A stretch of 50,023 nucleotides of DNA, taken from contig JAKVAS010000005.1 in the NCBI GenBank assembly GCA_022448165.1, forward strand, positions 1 through 50,023. The letters are read 5' to 3'. The notes under the pieces are model-generated. The model worked only from the letters and a program-made list of their open reading frames with translations. It was not told the DNA's origin and ran no database searches. The translations under genes were made by a program, and so were the position numbers. The stretch is from Crocinitomicaceae bacterium (GTDB taxonomy: Bacteria; Bacteroidota; Bacteroidia; Flavobacteriales_D; Crocinitomicaceae). This document shows positions 16,873 through 25,683 of this stretch, one piece after another (within the stretch, counting starts at the first letter, position 1; every line of letters starts with the position of its first letter).

Positions 16873-17247
16873 TTAAGGATGGATGACAATTTGTTCTTTG
16901 TTTGTAATTTCTTGTTCTACCTTTAAAATTCCATGTCCTTTTTTTCCTTCTCTTATAACATCAACATCTAATACGGCTACTCCTGCCTGTCCTAACTGAT
17001 AAACATCATTAAAATTAAAGTATGCTATCCCAAATTGATCACTCTTTTCCTTCATATGTAAAACAGGTATAGAGTTGAGCTCATACGGTGGTGATGTCAA
17101 TAACTCAACTGTTGCATTAGCGACAGCATTACCCTGAATGTCTACAACATAAATTTCAACGAGTGTATCTTTTTTTTCTTTACAACTTACAAGTGTCAAT
17201 AGAAGCAGTAAAGACAAAGCTCCTTTGATAGCTATGATTTTATTCAT
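16873..17247 (-). CDS. Small lipoprotein, member of a local paralogous set
   Basis: The protein has 124 residues. Lipobox LVSC puts the lipidated Cys at 22. The mature part (LVEIYVVDIQGNAVANATVE) has the form of a carboxypeptidase-regulatory-like or transthyretin-like beta-sandwich. Residues ~78-113 (FNDVYQLGQAGVAVLDVDV, then GHGILKVEQEIT) are nearly identical to the gene at 17363, so the two are recent duplicates. A terminator separates it from that gene, so it has its own promoter. The function is unknown, presumably envelope binding. Confidence 0.7.
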   Translation of the reverse strand: MNKIIAIKGALSLLLLLTLVSCKEKKDTLVEIYVVDIQGNAVANATVELLTSPPYELNSIPVLHMKEKSDQFGIAYFNFNDVYQLGQAGVAVLDVDVIREGKKGHGILKVEQEITNKEQIVIHP

Positions 17248-17308
17248 AATAGGTCATTGAGATTAGTTAATAGTATAACCATCAACACCACACAAAAGTT
17301 ACAAGCAT

Positions 17309-17336
17309 AAAAAAGGCGCCGAATAAATCCGACACC
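17309..17336 (-). terminator. Rho-independent terminator after the two-lipoprotein unit
   Basis: The stem is ggcgccg (17315-17321) with cgacacc (17330-17336), pairing with two G-U wobbles, loop of 8 nt. On the minus strand it is followed by a run of six T (17309-17314). It begins 27 bp past the stop of the 17363-17737 gene and shields the lipoprotein gene at 16873 from read-through. Confidence 0.65.
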
Positions 17337-17362
17337 CTCTTCTTTTTCAGCTTTGTGTAAAG

Positions 17363-17737
17363 TTATTGAACAAATACAGTTTCCGTTGTGGTAACCTCCT
17401 GTTCTACTTTAATAATTCCTTGCCCTGTTAATGCACCTTTATCAACATCAATATTCAAAACAGCCACTCCAGCTTGACCTAATTGATACTTTTCGTTGAA
17501 ATTAAATACCGCCTCTCCAGAAGAGTTTGTAGATGTAGTGTCGTATGATGTAACACTTGCAGGTGTACTCGTTGTTGATTGCCCATAAAGAACAACTCGT
17601 GCTCCAACCACCGCTTGGTTTGATGCATCTCTCACAACTATTTTTGCAATTGTATCCTGTTTTTTTCTACAGCCAATCATCGCTGTAAACCCAATAAATG
17701 CTAGCAAACAAAATGCTATATACTTATTCAATTTCAT
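17363..17737 (-). CDS. Small lipoprotein, paralogue of the 16873 gene
   Basis: The protein has 124 residues. Lipobox MIGC puts the lipidated Cys at 23, followed by basic residues (RKKQ). The mature domain starts IAKIVVRDASNQAVVGARVV, a transthyretin/CarboxypepD_reg-like start. Thr/Ser-rich loops follow, then FNEKYQLGQAGVAVLNIDVD and GQGIIKVEQEVT, shared with the next lipoprotein. It lies 6 bp after the gene at 17744-18127, so both are on one transcript ended by the terminator at 17309-17336. The function is unknown. Confidence 0.7.
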   Translation of the reverse strand: MKLNKYIAFCLLAFIGFTAMIGCRKKQDTIAKIVVRDASNQAVVGARVVLYGQSTTSTPASVTSYDTTSTNSSGEAVFNFNEKYQLGQAGVAVLNIDVDKGALTGQGIIKVEQEVTTTETVFVQ

Positions 17738-17743
17738 ATCTTA

Positions 17744-18127
17744 TTAATTTGGAAGGTAAACTGTTTCAACCGCTGTAGTATGTGCGCGGCTTCTAATGTA
17801 TCCTGTTGTTGTCTTTGTACTTGTTTTAGCTACTATATCAAAGTATGCCACAGTGTTGTCCTCTCCTGCTGCATCGTAGTATGTTTGCATATTAAATAAT
17901 GCAAATCCTGAACCGTTCGTTACAACAGTATCTACAAATGTATTAGTAACTGGGTTTGAATCTGGGTCGCCAATGATAACGACTTTACAACCTTCAACTA
18001 ATTCATTACTCGCTGAACGAACAAATATTTTAATCGCAGAAGGATCGTCATTTTTGCAAGATTGAACGAAACCAATCGACAAACAAACCAAAATGAAAAG
18101 ACTTATTTTTTTTACTGTATTATTCAT
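17744..18127 (-). CDS. Small lipoprotein, divergent member of the set
   Basis: The ATG at 18127 (MNNTVKKISLFILVCLSIGF) is preferred to one seven codons upstream because it gives a normal lipoprotein signal, with lipobox-like VQSC and Cys at 24. The mature part begins SAIKIFVRSASNELVEGCKV, matching the beta-sandwich start of the two neighbours. The middle differs and lacks the YQLGQAG block, having YYDAAGEDNTVAYFDIVAK instead. It is therefore an older duplicate, and the first gene of the two-gene unit. Confidence 0.68.
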   Translation of the reverse strand: MNNTVKKISLFILVCLSIGFVQSCKNDDPSAIKIFVRSASNELVEGCKVVIIGDPDSNPVTNTFVDTVVTNGSGFALFNMQTYYDAAGEDNTVAYFDIVAKTSTKTTTGYIRSRAHTTAVETVYLPN

Positions 18128-18327
18128 AATCTTACTGTTGCACCTCAAATATAGCCTAAATATTAGATTATATAAAAGATGTTTAACCCTTAATTCTTAA
18201 CTTCGTACGCACCGAAGAAGGATTTGTTACATTAAACAATTAAATCCCTCTAAAAGTTACAGGTTATCAAATGTTTATATGCTTGTATAACGAAATAAGA
18301 CGTAAAACGTTGGCTTAGATTGAAGAA

Positions 18328-19350
18328 ATGAACGAAAAAATTGAAAAAATAAAAGAAGAAATAGCTGGTCATGTTATTGCTTCTAAAGAAAACCTTGAAT
18401 CATTTAGGATTCGATTTTTAGGGTCCAAAAGCGTTGTTAAAGATCTCTTTTCGGATCTAAAAACGGTTGCAAATGAACAAAGACGTGAAATCGGACAACG
18501 ATTAAATGCTCTTCGCCAAGAAGCACAAACACGTTTTGATCAAGCAAAAGAACAACTTGAGGACGCTGCTAGTGACGATGAAAAACTGGATCTTTCTCGA
18601 CCAGGAGATAGTATTGAAATTGGAGCGCGTCATCCTCTTTCATTAGTTCGAAGTGAAATTATTGAGATTTTTAATCGTATTGGTTTTTCTGTTTCCGAAG
18701 GTCCAGAAATTGAAGACGATTGGCATAATTTCTCAGCATTAAACTTTCCTCCTGAGCACCCCGCAAGAGATATGCAGGATACATTTTTTATTCAGAAAGG
18801 GGAAGAAGAAATTGCTTTAAGGACACATACATCTTCTGTACAGGTTCGAGTTATGGAAAATTCAAAACCACCAATTCGAACAATTTCCCCAGGACGCGTT
18901 TATAGAAATGAAGCTATTTCGGCCAGAGCACATTGTTTCTTCCACCAAGTTGAAGGACTCTATATAGATAAGGATGTTTCATTTGCAGATTTGAAACAAA
19001 CTTTGATGCACTTCGCCAAAGAAATGTTCGGTGAGAAGGCACAAATTAGATTACGCCCTTCTTATTTCCCTTTTACTGAGCCAAGTGCTGAAGTAGATGT
19101 TTCTTGTACCATCTGTAACAAAAAAGGATGTAATGTTTGTAAGTATACGGGGTGGTTGGAGATCTTAGGTTGTGGAATGGTTGATCCGAACGTATTAGAC
19201 TCAAGTAATATCGACAGCAAGGAATATTCAGGATTTGCTTTCGGAATGGGTGTAGAACGAATCGCTCAACTGAAGTATCGCGTTAATGACCTCAGACTTT
19301 ATTCTGAGAATGATGTACGCTTTTTAAAACAATTTACACCAGGAATATAA
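18328..19350 (+). CDS. pheS: Phenylalanine-tRNA ligase alpha subunit
   Basis: It charges tRNA-Phe together with PheT, which is not in this window. It has 340 residues. The N-terminal coiled coil (1-85) binds tRNA. Class II motifs follow: HPLSLVRSEIIEIFNRIGFS, RTHTSSVQVRVM, GRVYRNEAISARAHCFFHQV (motif 2) and FAFGMGVERIAQLKY (motif 3). A cysteine knuckle CTICNKKGCNVCKYTGWLE occurs near residue 255, as in many PheS proteins. The stop overlaps the start of ytxJ by one base. Confidence 0.96.
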   Translation: MNEKIEKIKEEIAGHVIASKENLESFRIRFLGSKSVVKDLFSDLKTVANEQRREIGQRLNALRQEAQTRFDQAKEQLEDAASDDEKLDLSRPGDSIEIGARHPLSLVRSEIIEIFNRIGFSVSEGPEIEDDWHNFSALNFPPEHPARDMQDTFFIQKGEEEIALRTHTSSVQVRVMENSKPPIRTISPGRVYRNEAISARAHCFFHQVEGLYIDKDVSFADLKQTLMHFAKEMFGEKAQIRLRPSYFPFTEPSAEVDVSCTICNKKGCNVCKYTGWLEILGCGMVDPNVLDSSNIDSKEYSGFAFGMGVERIAQLKYRVNDLRLYSENDVRFLKQFTPGI

Positions 19351-19721
19351 TGGGTTGGTTTTCAAAAAAAGAAGAAGAAAAAAAATTAAACTGGATTGAG
19401 TTAACAACAGAACAGCAATTAGAAGAAGCCATTAATCGCTCTTCAGAAAAGCCTGCTTTGCTTTTTAAGCATAGCACTAGATGCAGTATCTCATCAATGG
19501 CGTTTAACGGGTTTCAAACAAGATGGCAGGGAGAAGAAGGAGACATTGATATCTATTACTTAGACCTTATTCGTTTCCGCAATGTTTCAGATAAAATTGC
19601 GGAACTTACAAATGTGATTCACCAATCTCCTCAAGTAATTGTACTTAAAAATAAAGAAGTTGTTTATACAGCAACACATTCTTCAATCAGTGCACATGAT
19701 GCACTAAAATCTATTCAATAA
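19350..19721 (+). CDS. ytxJ: Bacillithiol-system monothiol bacilliredoxin
   Basis: The protein has 123 residues. The thioredoxin-like fold carries LLFKHSTRCSISSMAFNGF near residues 37-55, where the single active Cys corresponds to the TCPIS site of YtxJ; here the residue after Cys is Ser instead of Pro. The cis-Pro loop is QSPQVIVLKNKEVVY. YtxJ proteins remove bacillithiol from mixed disulfides on proteins. Its presence implies that the host makes bacillithiol. The start overlaps the pheS stop, so translation is coupled. Confidence 0.87.
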   Translation: MGWFSKKEEEKKLNWIELTTEQQLEEAINRSSEKPALLFKHSTRCSISSMAFNGFQTRWQGEEGDIDIYYLDLIRFRNVSDKIAELTNVIHQSPQVIVLKNKEVVYTATHSSISAHDALKSIQ

Positions 19722-19724
19722 AAT

Positions 19725-20792
19725 ATGAAGAAATACGTCATCATTGCTCTAGTCATATTGGCAGCCGTAGCGTTCCTAATCGTCCCCCTATTCGGAAATA
19801 AAATTACCGAACGTGCAACATTTGCCTTTAAAGACAATATTGCTGTTCCAATTGGTAGCTCTGCTAAATTAGAAATTTTACCCGGTCAGGGCATTGAAAA
19901 AATTGAGCTTCGATTAGGGAATGACGTAATTAAGACTTGGGAAGATGTTTCTGGAAATGTTGCCTATAATCTTGAAACAAAAAACATGAATTTGGGAGCA
20001 AAACAGCTCATCGTTCGTAGTTTTTATGGTGAAGATGATTTTGACAACGACCGTAGAATGCTTCGTATAGTTTCAGACATAAAACCAACAAGATTAACGG
20101 CCGTAATTGAAAAAGAATACCCTCACGACCCTCGAAACTTTACTCAGGGATTGGAGTTCTACAAAGGAAAGCTCTTTGAAGGAACTGGTGACCCTGGTCA
20201 CACTGGACAAACGAAAATTGGAGAAATTGATCTAGAAACAGGAACGTTTAAAAATGATCAATTCATTAGTTTAGACGCCAATTATTTCGGTGAGGGAATC
20301 ACCATTCTAAATGATAAGTTATATCAACTAACTTGGCAAAAGGGGAAGTGTTTCGTCTATGACGTAAACGCATTGGATCAAATTTCTATCTCTGAAGAAT
20401 TTACCTATCTAGGAGAGGGGTGGGGACTTTGCAATAACGGTGTGTCCCTAATTATGTCTGATGGTTCTGAACACATTACGTTTAGAAACCCTGAAACTTT
20501 TGAAATTGAAAAAACACTTAATGTTTACAATCACCTTGGGCCAATTGTTAGTTTAAACGAACTAGAATGGATTAATGGAAGAATCTATGCAAATATTTGG
20601 CAAGGAGATGAAATTATTGTGATTGACCCAACATCAGGGAAGGTATTAGAGCGAATTGATGCCATAGATATCGTTATCAACGGTCGTGGAAATGGAGAAG
20701 TTCTTAATGGAATTGCTTATCAGGCTGAAGAAAATAAATTGTACTTGACTGGAAAAAACTGGCCAAGTCTATTTGAAGTTTCCGTGCAATAG
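19725..20792 (+). CDS. Glutaminyl-peptide cyclotransferase (beta-propeller type)
   Basis: The protein has 355 residues. An N-terminal membrane or signal segment (KYVIIALVILAAVAFLIVPL) is followed by an Ig-like region (~30-125) and a five-bladed propeller (~130-355). Family signatures are EYPHDPRNFTQGLEFYKGKL, FEGTGDPGHTGQTKIGEIDL, YFGEGITILNDKLYQLTWQ, LGEGWGLCNNG and LNELEWINGRIYANIWQGD. The enzyme converts N-terminal Gln of secreted peptides to pyroglutamate and acts outside the cytoplasm, where it can cap cargo proteins beginning with Q (several here start Q after cleavage). It is 3 bp after ytxJ. Confidence 0.9.
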   Translation: MKKYVIIALVILAAVAFLIVPLFGNKITERATFAFKDNIAVPIGSSAKLEILPGQGIEKIELRLGNDVIKTWEDVSGNVAYNLETKNMNLGAKQLIVRSFYGEDDFDNDRRMLRIVSDIKPTRLTAVIEKEYPHDPRNFTQGLEFYKGKLFEGTGDPGHTGQTKIGEIDLETGTFKNDQFISLDANYFGEGITILNDKLYQLTWQKGKCFVYDVNALDQISISEEFTYLGEGWGLCNNGVSLIMSDGSEHITFRNPETFEIEKTLNVYNHLGPIVSLNELEWINGRIYANIWQGDEIIVIDPTSGKVLERIDAIDIVINGRGNGEVLNGIAYQAEENKLYLTGKNWPSLFEVSVQ

Positions 20793-20921
20793 TTTTCATT
20801 TTCAATGAAGAAAATATACCTCTTGTACTTGAATATCTCTTAATACACTCTTGTTTACTTCAAAAGGAGATGCTAACTTAGTAACGATCACATCTTTAAT
20901 TGATCATATAATTTCGTGCAA

Positions 20922-21590
20922 ATGGCAAATTATTCAAGAATAGAGGTAGCTGCAACAATGAAAAAGTTAGGAATGGTTCCATTGTTTTATCATCCCGACA
21001 TTGAAATTGGAAAACAAATTCTTAAAGCATGCTATAAAGGTGGTGCTCGACTAATGGAATTTACGGCAAGAGGAGATTTTGCTTTTGAAGTATTCTCAGA
21101 ACTGAACAAATACGCCCTCAAAAACCTCCCAGGAATGATCATGGGTGTTGGCTCTATCACTGACGCTGCTGCTGCATCTTTGTATATGCAAATAGGAGCG
21201 AATTTTATAGTAACTCCGTCCTTACGTGAAGACATTGCAATCGTTTGTAATCGAAGAAAGGTCCTGTGGTCACCGGGGTGTGGTTCATTGGCGGAAATTA
21301 ATCGAGCAGAAGAACTTGGTTGTGAAATAATCAAATTATTCCCGGGATCCACTTATGGAGCAAGCTTTGTGAAAGCAGTCAAAGGTCCACAGCCCTGGAC
21401 AAGTATCATGCCCACCGGTGGAGTTAGTACTGAAAAATCTAATCTGTCTGCTTGGTTTAATGCAGGTGCAACTTGCGTAGGAATCGGATCTAAGTTAATT
21501 TCTAATGATCTTATTGATGCCGGAGATTTCAACGCTATAACGAACAAGGTTGAAACAACACTCACCATAATTAGAGAGATTAGAGAATAG
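20922..21590 (+). CDS. eda: KDPG/KHG aldolase
   Basis: It cleaves KDPG to pyruvate and glyceraldehyde-3-phosphate, the last Entner-Doudoroff step. I use the ATG at 20922 (MANYSRIEVAATMKKLGMVP, 222 residues) over an in-frame GTG 6 bp upstream. The active-site Glu lies in GARLMEFTARGDFAFEVF, the Schiff-base Lys in EIIKLFPGSTYGASFVKAVK, and the phosphate loop in IMPTGGVSTEKSNLSAWF. It is separate from the zwf-pgl-edd operon at 1.1-5.0 kb and has its own 123-bp upstream region. Confidence 0.94.
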   Translation: MANYSRIEVAATMKKLGMVPLFYHPDIEIGKQILKACYKGGARLMEFTARGDFAFEVFSELNKYALKNLPGMIMGVGSITDAAAASLYMQIGANFIVTPSLREDIAIVCNRRKVLWSPGCGSLAEINRAEELGCEIIKLFPGSTYGASFVKAVKGPQPWTSIMPTGGVSTEKSNLSAWFNAGATCVGIGSKLISNDLIDAGDFNAITNKVETTLTIIREIRE

Positions 21591-21660
21591 TTGTTTTTTC
21601 TTAATTGCCTTTATTATTAACGCGGCAAGACTTCCATATGATGTCAGAAATAAAGCATTT

Positions 21661-22374
21661 CTACTCTGGCTTAAACTGCGTAAATGGATCAAATTGATTC
21701 ATTGTATTTACCTCGCGAACGGTACTATCTTCCACACGAATTATTCTTCCTGGATACTTTTCAATCATAGACATATCGTGCGTAGCCATCAATACCGCAG
21801 CTTTTTGTTCTTTTGCAACAGCAATCAATAATTGCATAATTTCTGCTGAAGTTTCTGGGTCAAGATTTCCTGTAGGCTCATCTGCTAAAATCAGAGACGG
21901 ATTGTTTAGTAATGCACGAGCCACGGAAACTCGTTGCTGCTCCCCCCCTGAAAGAGCATGTGGCATTGAATTAATCTTGTCTTTTAAGCCAACCATTGTA
22001 AGTACTTCTTGCGCTCTTGAAAGCATAAGCTTCTTACTTTTCCAACCAGAGGCTCCCATTACGAAAAGTAAATTTTTTAAAATCGTACGGTCTGTCAATA
22101 ATTGAAAATCTTGAAATACAATACCAAGACTTCGTCTTAGTTTTGGAATATCCTTTTGTCTCAAACGATTTATATCAAAGCCAACCACTGTACCTTCCCC
22201 CTCATATAAATTAAGTTCACCATATAATGTTTTTAGCAAACTACTTTTACCGCTTCCAGTCCTACCGATAAGATAAACAAACTCGTCATTAGCAATGGAT
22301 ACATTGATATCCTTCAAAATGGAAACACCACTTTGTTGAATAACGCCTGATTTTATTTCGATGATTGTGCTCAT
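21661..22374 (-). CDS. ftsE: Cell-division ABC ATPase FtsE
   Basis: FtsE drives the FtsEX complex that regulates peptidoglycan hydrolysis at the septum. I choose ATG 22374 (MSTIIEIKSGVIQQSG) over the in-frame TTG at 22380. ABC motifs are Walker A GRTGSGKSS, Q-loop FQDFQLLTDRTILKN, signature LSGGEQQRVSVARALL, Walker B LILADEPTGNLDPETS and H-loop MATHD. FQDFxLLxDRTVxxN is characteristic of FtsE rather than LolD. ftsX is not adjacent, which is usual in Bacteroidota. It is divergent from the TPR gene. Confidence 0.9.
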   Translation of the reverse strand: MSTIIEIKSGVIQQSGVSILKDINVSIANDEFVYLIGRTGSGKSSLLKTLYGELNLYEGEGTVVGFDINRLRQKDIPKLRRSLGIVFQDFQLLTDRTILKNLLFVMGASGWKSKKLMLSRAQEVLTMVGLKDKINSMPHALSGGEQQRVSVARALLNNPSLILADEPTGNLDPETSAEIMQLLIAVAKEQKAAVLMATHDMSMIEKYPGRIIRVEDSTVREVNTMNQFDPFTQFKPE

Positions 22375-22523
22375 ATACAATTAAGTAAAGTTGGACAATA
22401 ACTGGCATAGTTTATGGAACACCCTAAAATAATCTTAACAAAAAATCGTTTAAAACTTTCAAACGGTCTCTCCAAACCCCCATTCAAGTAGTTTAATTTT
22501 ACTTGGTTAAAAGCAGCATTATA

Positions 22524-25500
22524 ATGAGTAGATTTTTTCTAACCATAGCGTTTCTCTCGCACCTGTTAGTTTTCGGGCAAACCTCGGACAAGTATAACAG
22601 TGAATACGCAGAATTTTATCGAGCAGAAGACCTGTTCGAAAAGGAGCAATACGGCGCCGCTCGAATGGAGTTCCGTTCATTTATGAATAGTTTTGATCGT
22701 CCGAACGATCCGATGTACGTAAAGGCAGCCTACTATGAGGCAATATCTGCGTTGGAATTATATAACAACGATGCCATTCGTTTACTCGAAGAATTTAATC
22801 GTAATTATCCTGAAAGCATACACAAAAAAGGTATTTACTTTCGTCTTGGGAAATACTATTACTACAAGAGAAAATACGAGGATGCTCTTGTTTGGTTTAA
22901 TAAGTTAAGTGCTCATGATGTCGACGCTGACGATCGCGAGGAATTCTACTTCAAAATAGGATATGCCAATTTCAAGGAAAAACAACTAGATGCTGCGCGA
23001 GATGCCTTTTATGAAGTAAAAGATGGTGTTACACAATATGCAAGTCCTGCGCTTTACTATTATTCGCACATTGCTTATCAGCACGAAAAGTACCAAATGG
23101 CATTGGATGGTTTCTTGAAACTTGAACAAGACCCCAAGTTTGGAAAGGTTGTTCCTTATTACATTGCGCAAATTTATTATTTACAAGAAAAGTATGAATT
23201 AGTTACTGAATATGCTTCCAAGGTTTCAAGCGATAGTAAATTAACCAATAAAAAAAGTATGGATCACCTTATTGGAGATGCATTTTATAGAATTGGAAAA
23301 TATGATGAATCCGTTCCCTATCTAGAACGATACAATAAAGCCAAAGAAACTACACGAGAAGACGATTACCGTTTAGGGTATGCTTATTATAAAAGTGGGC
23401 ATTGCGACAAAGCAATACGCATGTTTGATCGTGTGAAAAAAGAAAAAGATAGCTTAGCTCAAGTTGCTTACTATCATATTGGAGAATGTTTAATCAAGGC
23501 TGACAATAAAGTTTCTGCACGATCCGCATTTGAAGCTGCTGCGTTCATTGATAAAGACCCTGTCATTCAGGAAGATGCGCTTTACAACTATGCCGTTTTA
23601 TCATATGAAATGGATATCAACCCATACGATGAAGCGGTTGAAGCCTTTGAAATGTACTTAGCGCGATACCCAAATTCAGAACGAAAAGAGGATGTTTACC
23701 AATACTTAGTAAACGTATATACAAATACAAATAATTATGCAAAAGCACTTACCTCTTTAGACAAATTACCAAATAAAGATGTTCGCCTTAAAACAGCATA
23801 TCAACTAATTGCTTTCAATCAAGGTGTTAGTCGTTTTCAGAAAGCAAATTATCCAGGAGCCATTGAATCCTTTAAATTGGTCGACCTCTACCCCATCGAT
23901 CCAATGCTTTCAGGAAAAGCCGTGTATTGGAAAGCAGATGCAAATTACCGTCTTCATAAATACGATAAAGCAATTCTTGGATATAAAAAATTCATTGGAT
24001 TGCCTTCTACCCTTTCTCCCCAGTTGAAGCATGAAGCACGTTACAATATTGGATATTGTCATTTAAAAACAGCTGATGTTATTAGCAAAAAAATTGCTGC
24101 CGAAACGAATGAGGATCGCAAAAAAGCTCTCATTGCACAACGTGATATTCCGCTCAGCAAGTCGTCAGAGGCGTTTAGAAGCTTCGTGAAAGATCGACCC
24201 GACGGAGGACAAAAAACGGCAGATGCATATATGCGCATTGGTGATGCGTACTTTGTGCAGAAAAAGAACAATCTAGCCATCGACTATTATAAAAAAGCAT
24301 TGGTGCTCAAGTCGGGATACGAAGATCAAGCTTTATTTTATATCGCTACCACTTATGGTTATACTCCGGGGGGGGCGAACAACAAAATCACTCATTTGTT
24401 AGACATCATTAACAACTATAAAAGCTCTAAATACTTACAGCAATCCGTTTACAACGTTGCAGATAGTTACAAATCACAAACAAAATACACTAAAGCCAAA
24501 CAATATTTCAATCAAATTATTTTTGATTATCCAAGTTCAAACCTTGTTGTTACATCACGAATCAACGTGGCTGATATCAACTGGAAAGAAGGAAATATCG
24601 CGCAAGCTGAAATGGAATATCTTGATATTCTTGAACAATACGGCAAGGACAATAATGTTTGTAAAACTGCAGCTGGTCAATTAAAGGATTTGTACCTGTC
24701 TCAAAATGAACAGGAAAAAATTGAACAACTAGCAAACGATTATGCATGTATTGAGCTAAACGCTACAGAACAAGAAAATTTATATTACTTACCTGCAATC
24801 GAAGCATATAATGATAGTATAAAGCCATCAGAAGAAAAATACCAGGATGCAATCGCCAAATTCAATAAATACCTAAACAAGTTTCCAGAAGGGCGCTACG
24901 AGTTTGATGTTAAGAACTACCTAGCAGACTGTCACTTCGAATTGGGTGAAGTGGAAACCGCCATTAGTCTATACCGTGAAACTTTAGAAGGACCAAACAC
25001 TGGGTTTACAGAAGAGGCTGCGCTTCGTGTTTCCAAGCATCTATTTAATAACGGATTCTATGAAGAGTCTATTCCATATTATGGTAGACTGGAACAAACA
25101 AGTTCTAACCCTGAAATTATTTTCAATGCTAAGCTCGGTTTAATGCGTGCAAATTATCTCATCGAAAATTGGACAAATGCTTCCAATTATGCAGATCAAG
25201 TATTGAAGAACTCTCAAATAAACAATGAGCTTGAGCTAACCGCTTACTATGTAAAAGGAATGTCGAATTACAACATTAACAAGTACGGAGAAGCAAAATC
25301 AGCTTTAGAATGGGTTGTGAATAACACAACAACAGAGCGTGCTTCAGAGGCGAAGTTCTCCATTGCGGAAATGCACTACAAGCAACAACAATTTGATCAT
25401 GCAGAAAGCGAAGTAAATAAGTTATTAAAAATGAAGCCATCCTTCAATTACTGGGTAGCAAAAGGAATGATTCTAAAATCTCGTGTTTATGTCGCCCAAG

Positions 25501-25682
25501 ACAAGTTATTTGACGCGGAATCAAACTTAAAATCAGTAATTGATCACTATCCTGTTTCTGATGATGGAATTTTAAACGAAGCCGATGCACTTTGGAGTGA
25601 ATTAATGCAGTTGAAAGATCAACCAAAGAATCTCGAAGAAGAAGAAGAAACAACCATAGAAATTAACGGAGAAGCAAATTAA
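22524..25682 (+). CDS. Large secreted TPR-repeat protein
   Basis: I start at ATG 22524 (MSRFFLTIAFLSHLLVFGQT, 1052 residues) because it gives a clean signal peptide; a TTG start 21 bp upstream would not. The mature protein is almost entirely TPR/Sel1-like helical repeats, for example YYYKRKYEDALVWFNKL, DAFYRIGKYDESVPYLERYN, FKLVDLYPIDPMLSGKAVYW and VADSYKSQTKYTKAKQYFNQ. It ends with an acidic tail (EEEEET). Such proteins are scaffolds in the periplasm or at the outer membrane. The next gene, an outer-membrane barrel, starts 1 bp after its stop, so the two are probably partners. Confidence 0.85.
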   Translation: MSRFFLTIAFLSHLLVFGQTSDKYNSEYAEFYRAEDLFEKEQYGAARMEFRSFMNSFDRPNDPMYVKAAYYEAISALELYNNDAIRLLEEFNRNYPESIHKKGIYFRLGKYYYYKRKYEDALVWFNKLSAHDVDADDREEFYFKIGYANFKEKQLDAARDAFYEVKDGVTQYASPALYYYSHIAYQHEKYQMALDGFLKLEQDPKFGKVVPYYIAQIYYLQEKYELVTEYASKVSSDSKLTNKKSMDHLIGDAFYRIGKYDESVPYLERYNKAKETTREDDYRLGYAYYKSGHCDKAIRMFDRVKKEKDSLAQVAYYHIGECLIKADNKVSARSAFEAAAFIDKDPVIQEDALYNYAVLSYEMDINPYDEAVEAFEMYLARYPNSERKEDVYQYLVNVYTNTNNYAKALTSLDKLPNKDVRLKTAYQLIAFNQGVSRFQKANYPGAIESFKLVDLYPIDPMLSGKAVYWKADANYRLHKYDKAILGYKKFIGLPSTLSPQLKHEARYNIGYCHLKTADVISKKIAAETNEDRKKALIAQRDIPLSKSSEAFRSFVKDRPDGGQKTADAYMRIGDAYFVQKKNNLAIDYYKKALVLKSGYEDQALFYIATTYGYTPGGANNKITHLLDIINNYKSSKYLQQSVYNVADSYKSQTKYTKAKQYFNQIIFDYPSSNLVVTSRINVADINWKEGNIAQAEMEYLDILEQYGKDNNVCKTAAGQLKDLYLSQNEQEKIEQLANDYACIELNATEQENLYYLPAIEAYNDSIKPSEEKYQDAIAKFNKYLNKFPEGRYEFDVKNYLADCHFELGEVETAISLYRETLEGPNTGFTEEAALRVSKHLFNNGFYEESIPYYGRLEQTSSNPEIIFNAKLGLMRANYLIENWTNASNYADQVLKNSQINNELELTAYYVKGMSNYNINKYGEAKSALEWVVNNTTTERASEAKFSIAEMHYKQQQFDHAESEVNKLLKMKPSFNYWVAKGMILKSRVYVAQDKLFDAESNLKSVIDHYPVSDDGILNEADALWSELMQLKDQPKNLEEEEETTIEINGEAN

Positions 25683-25683
25683 G

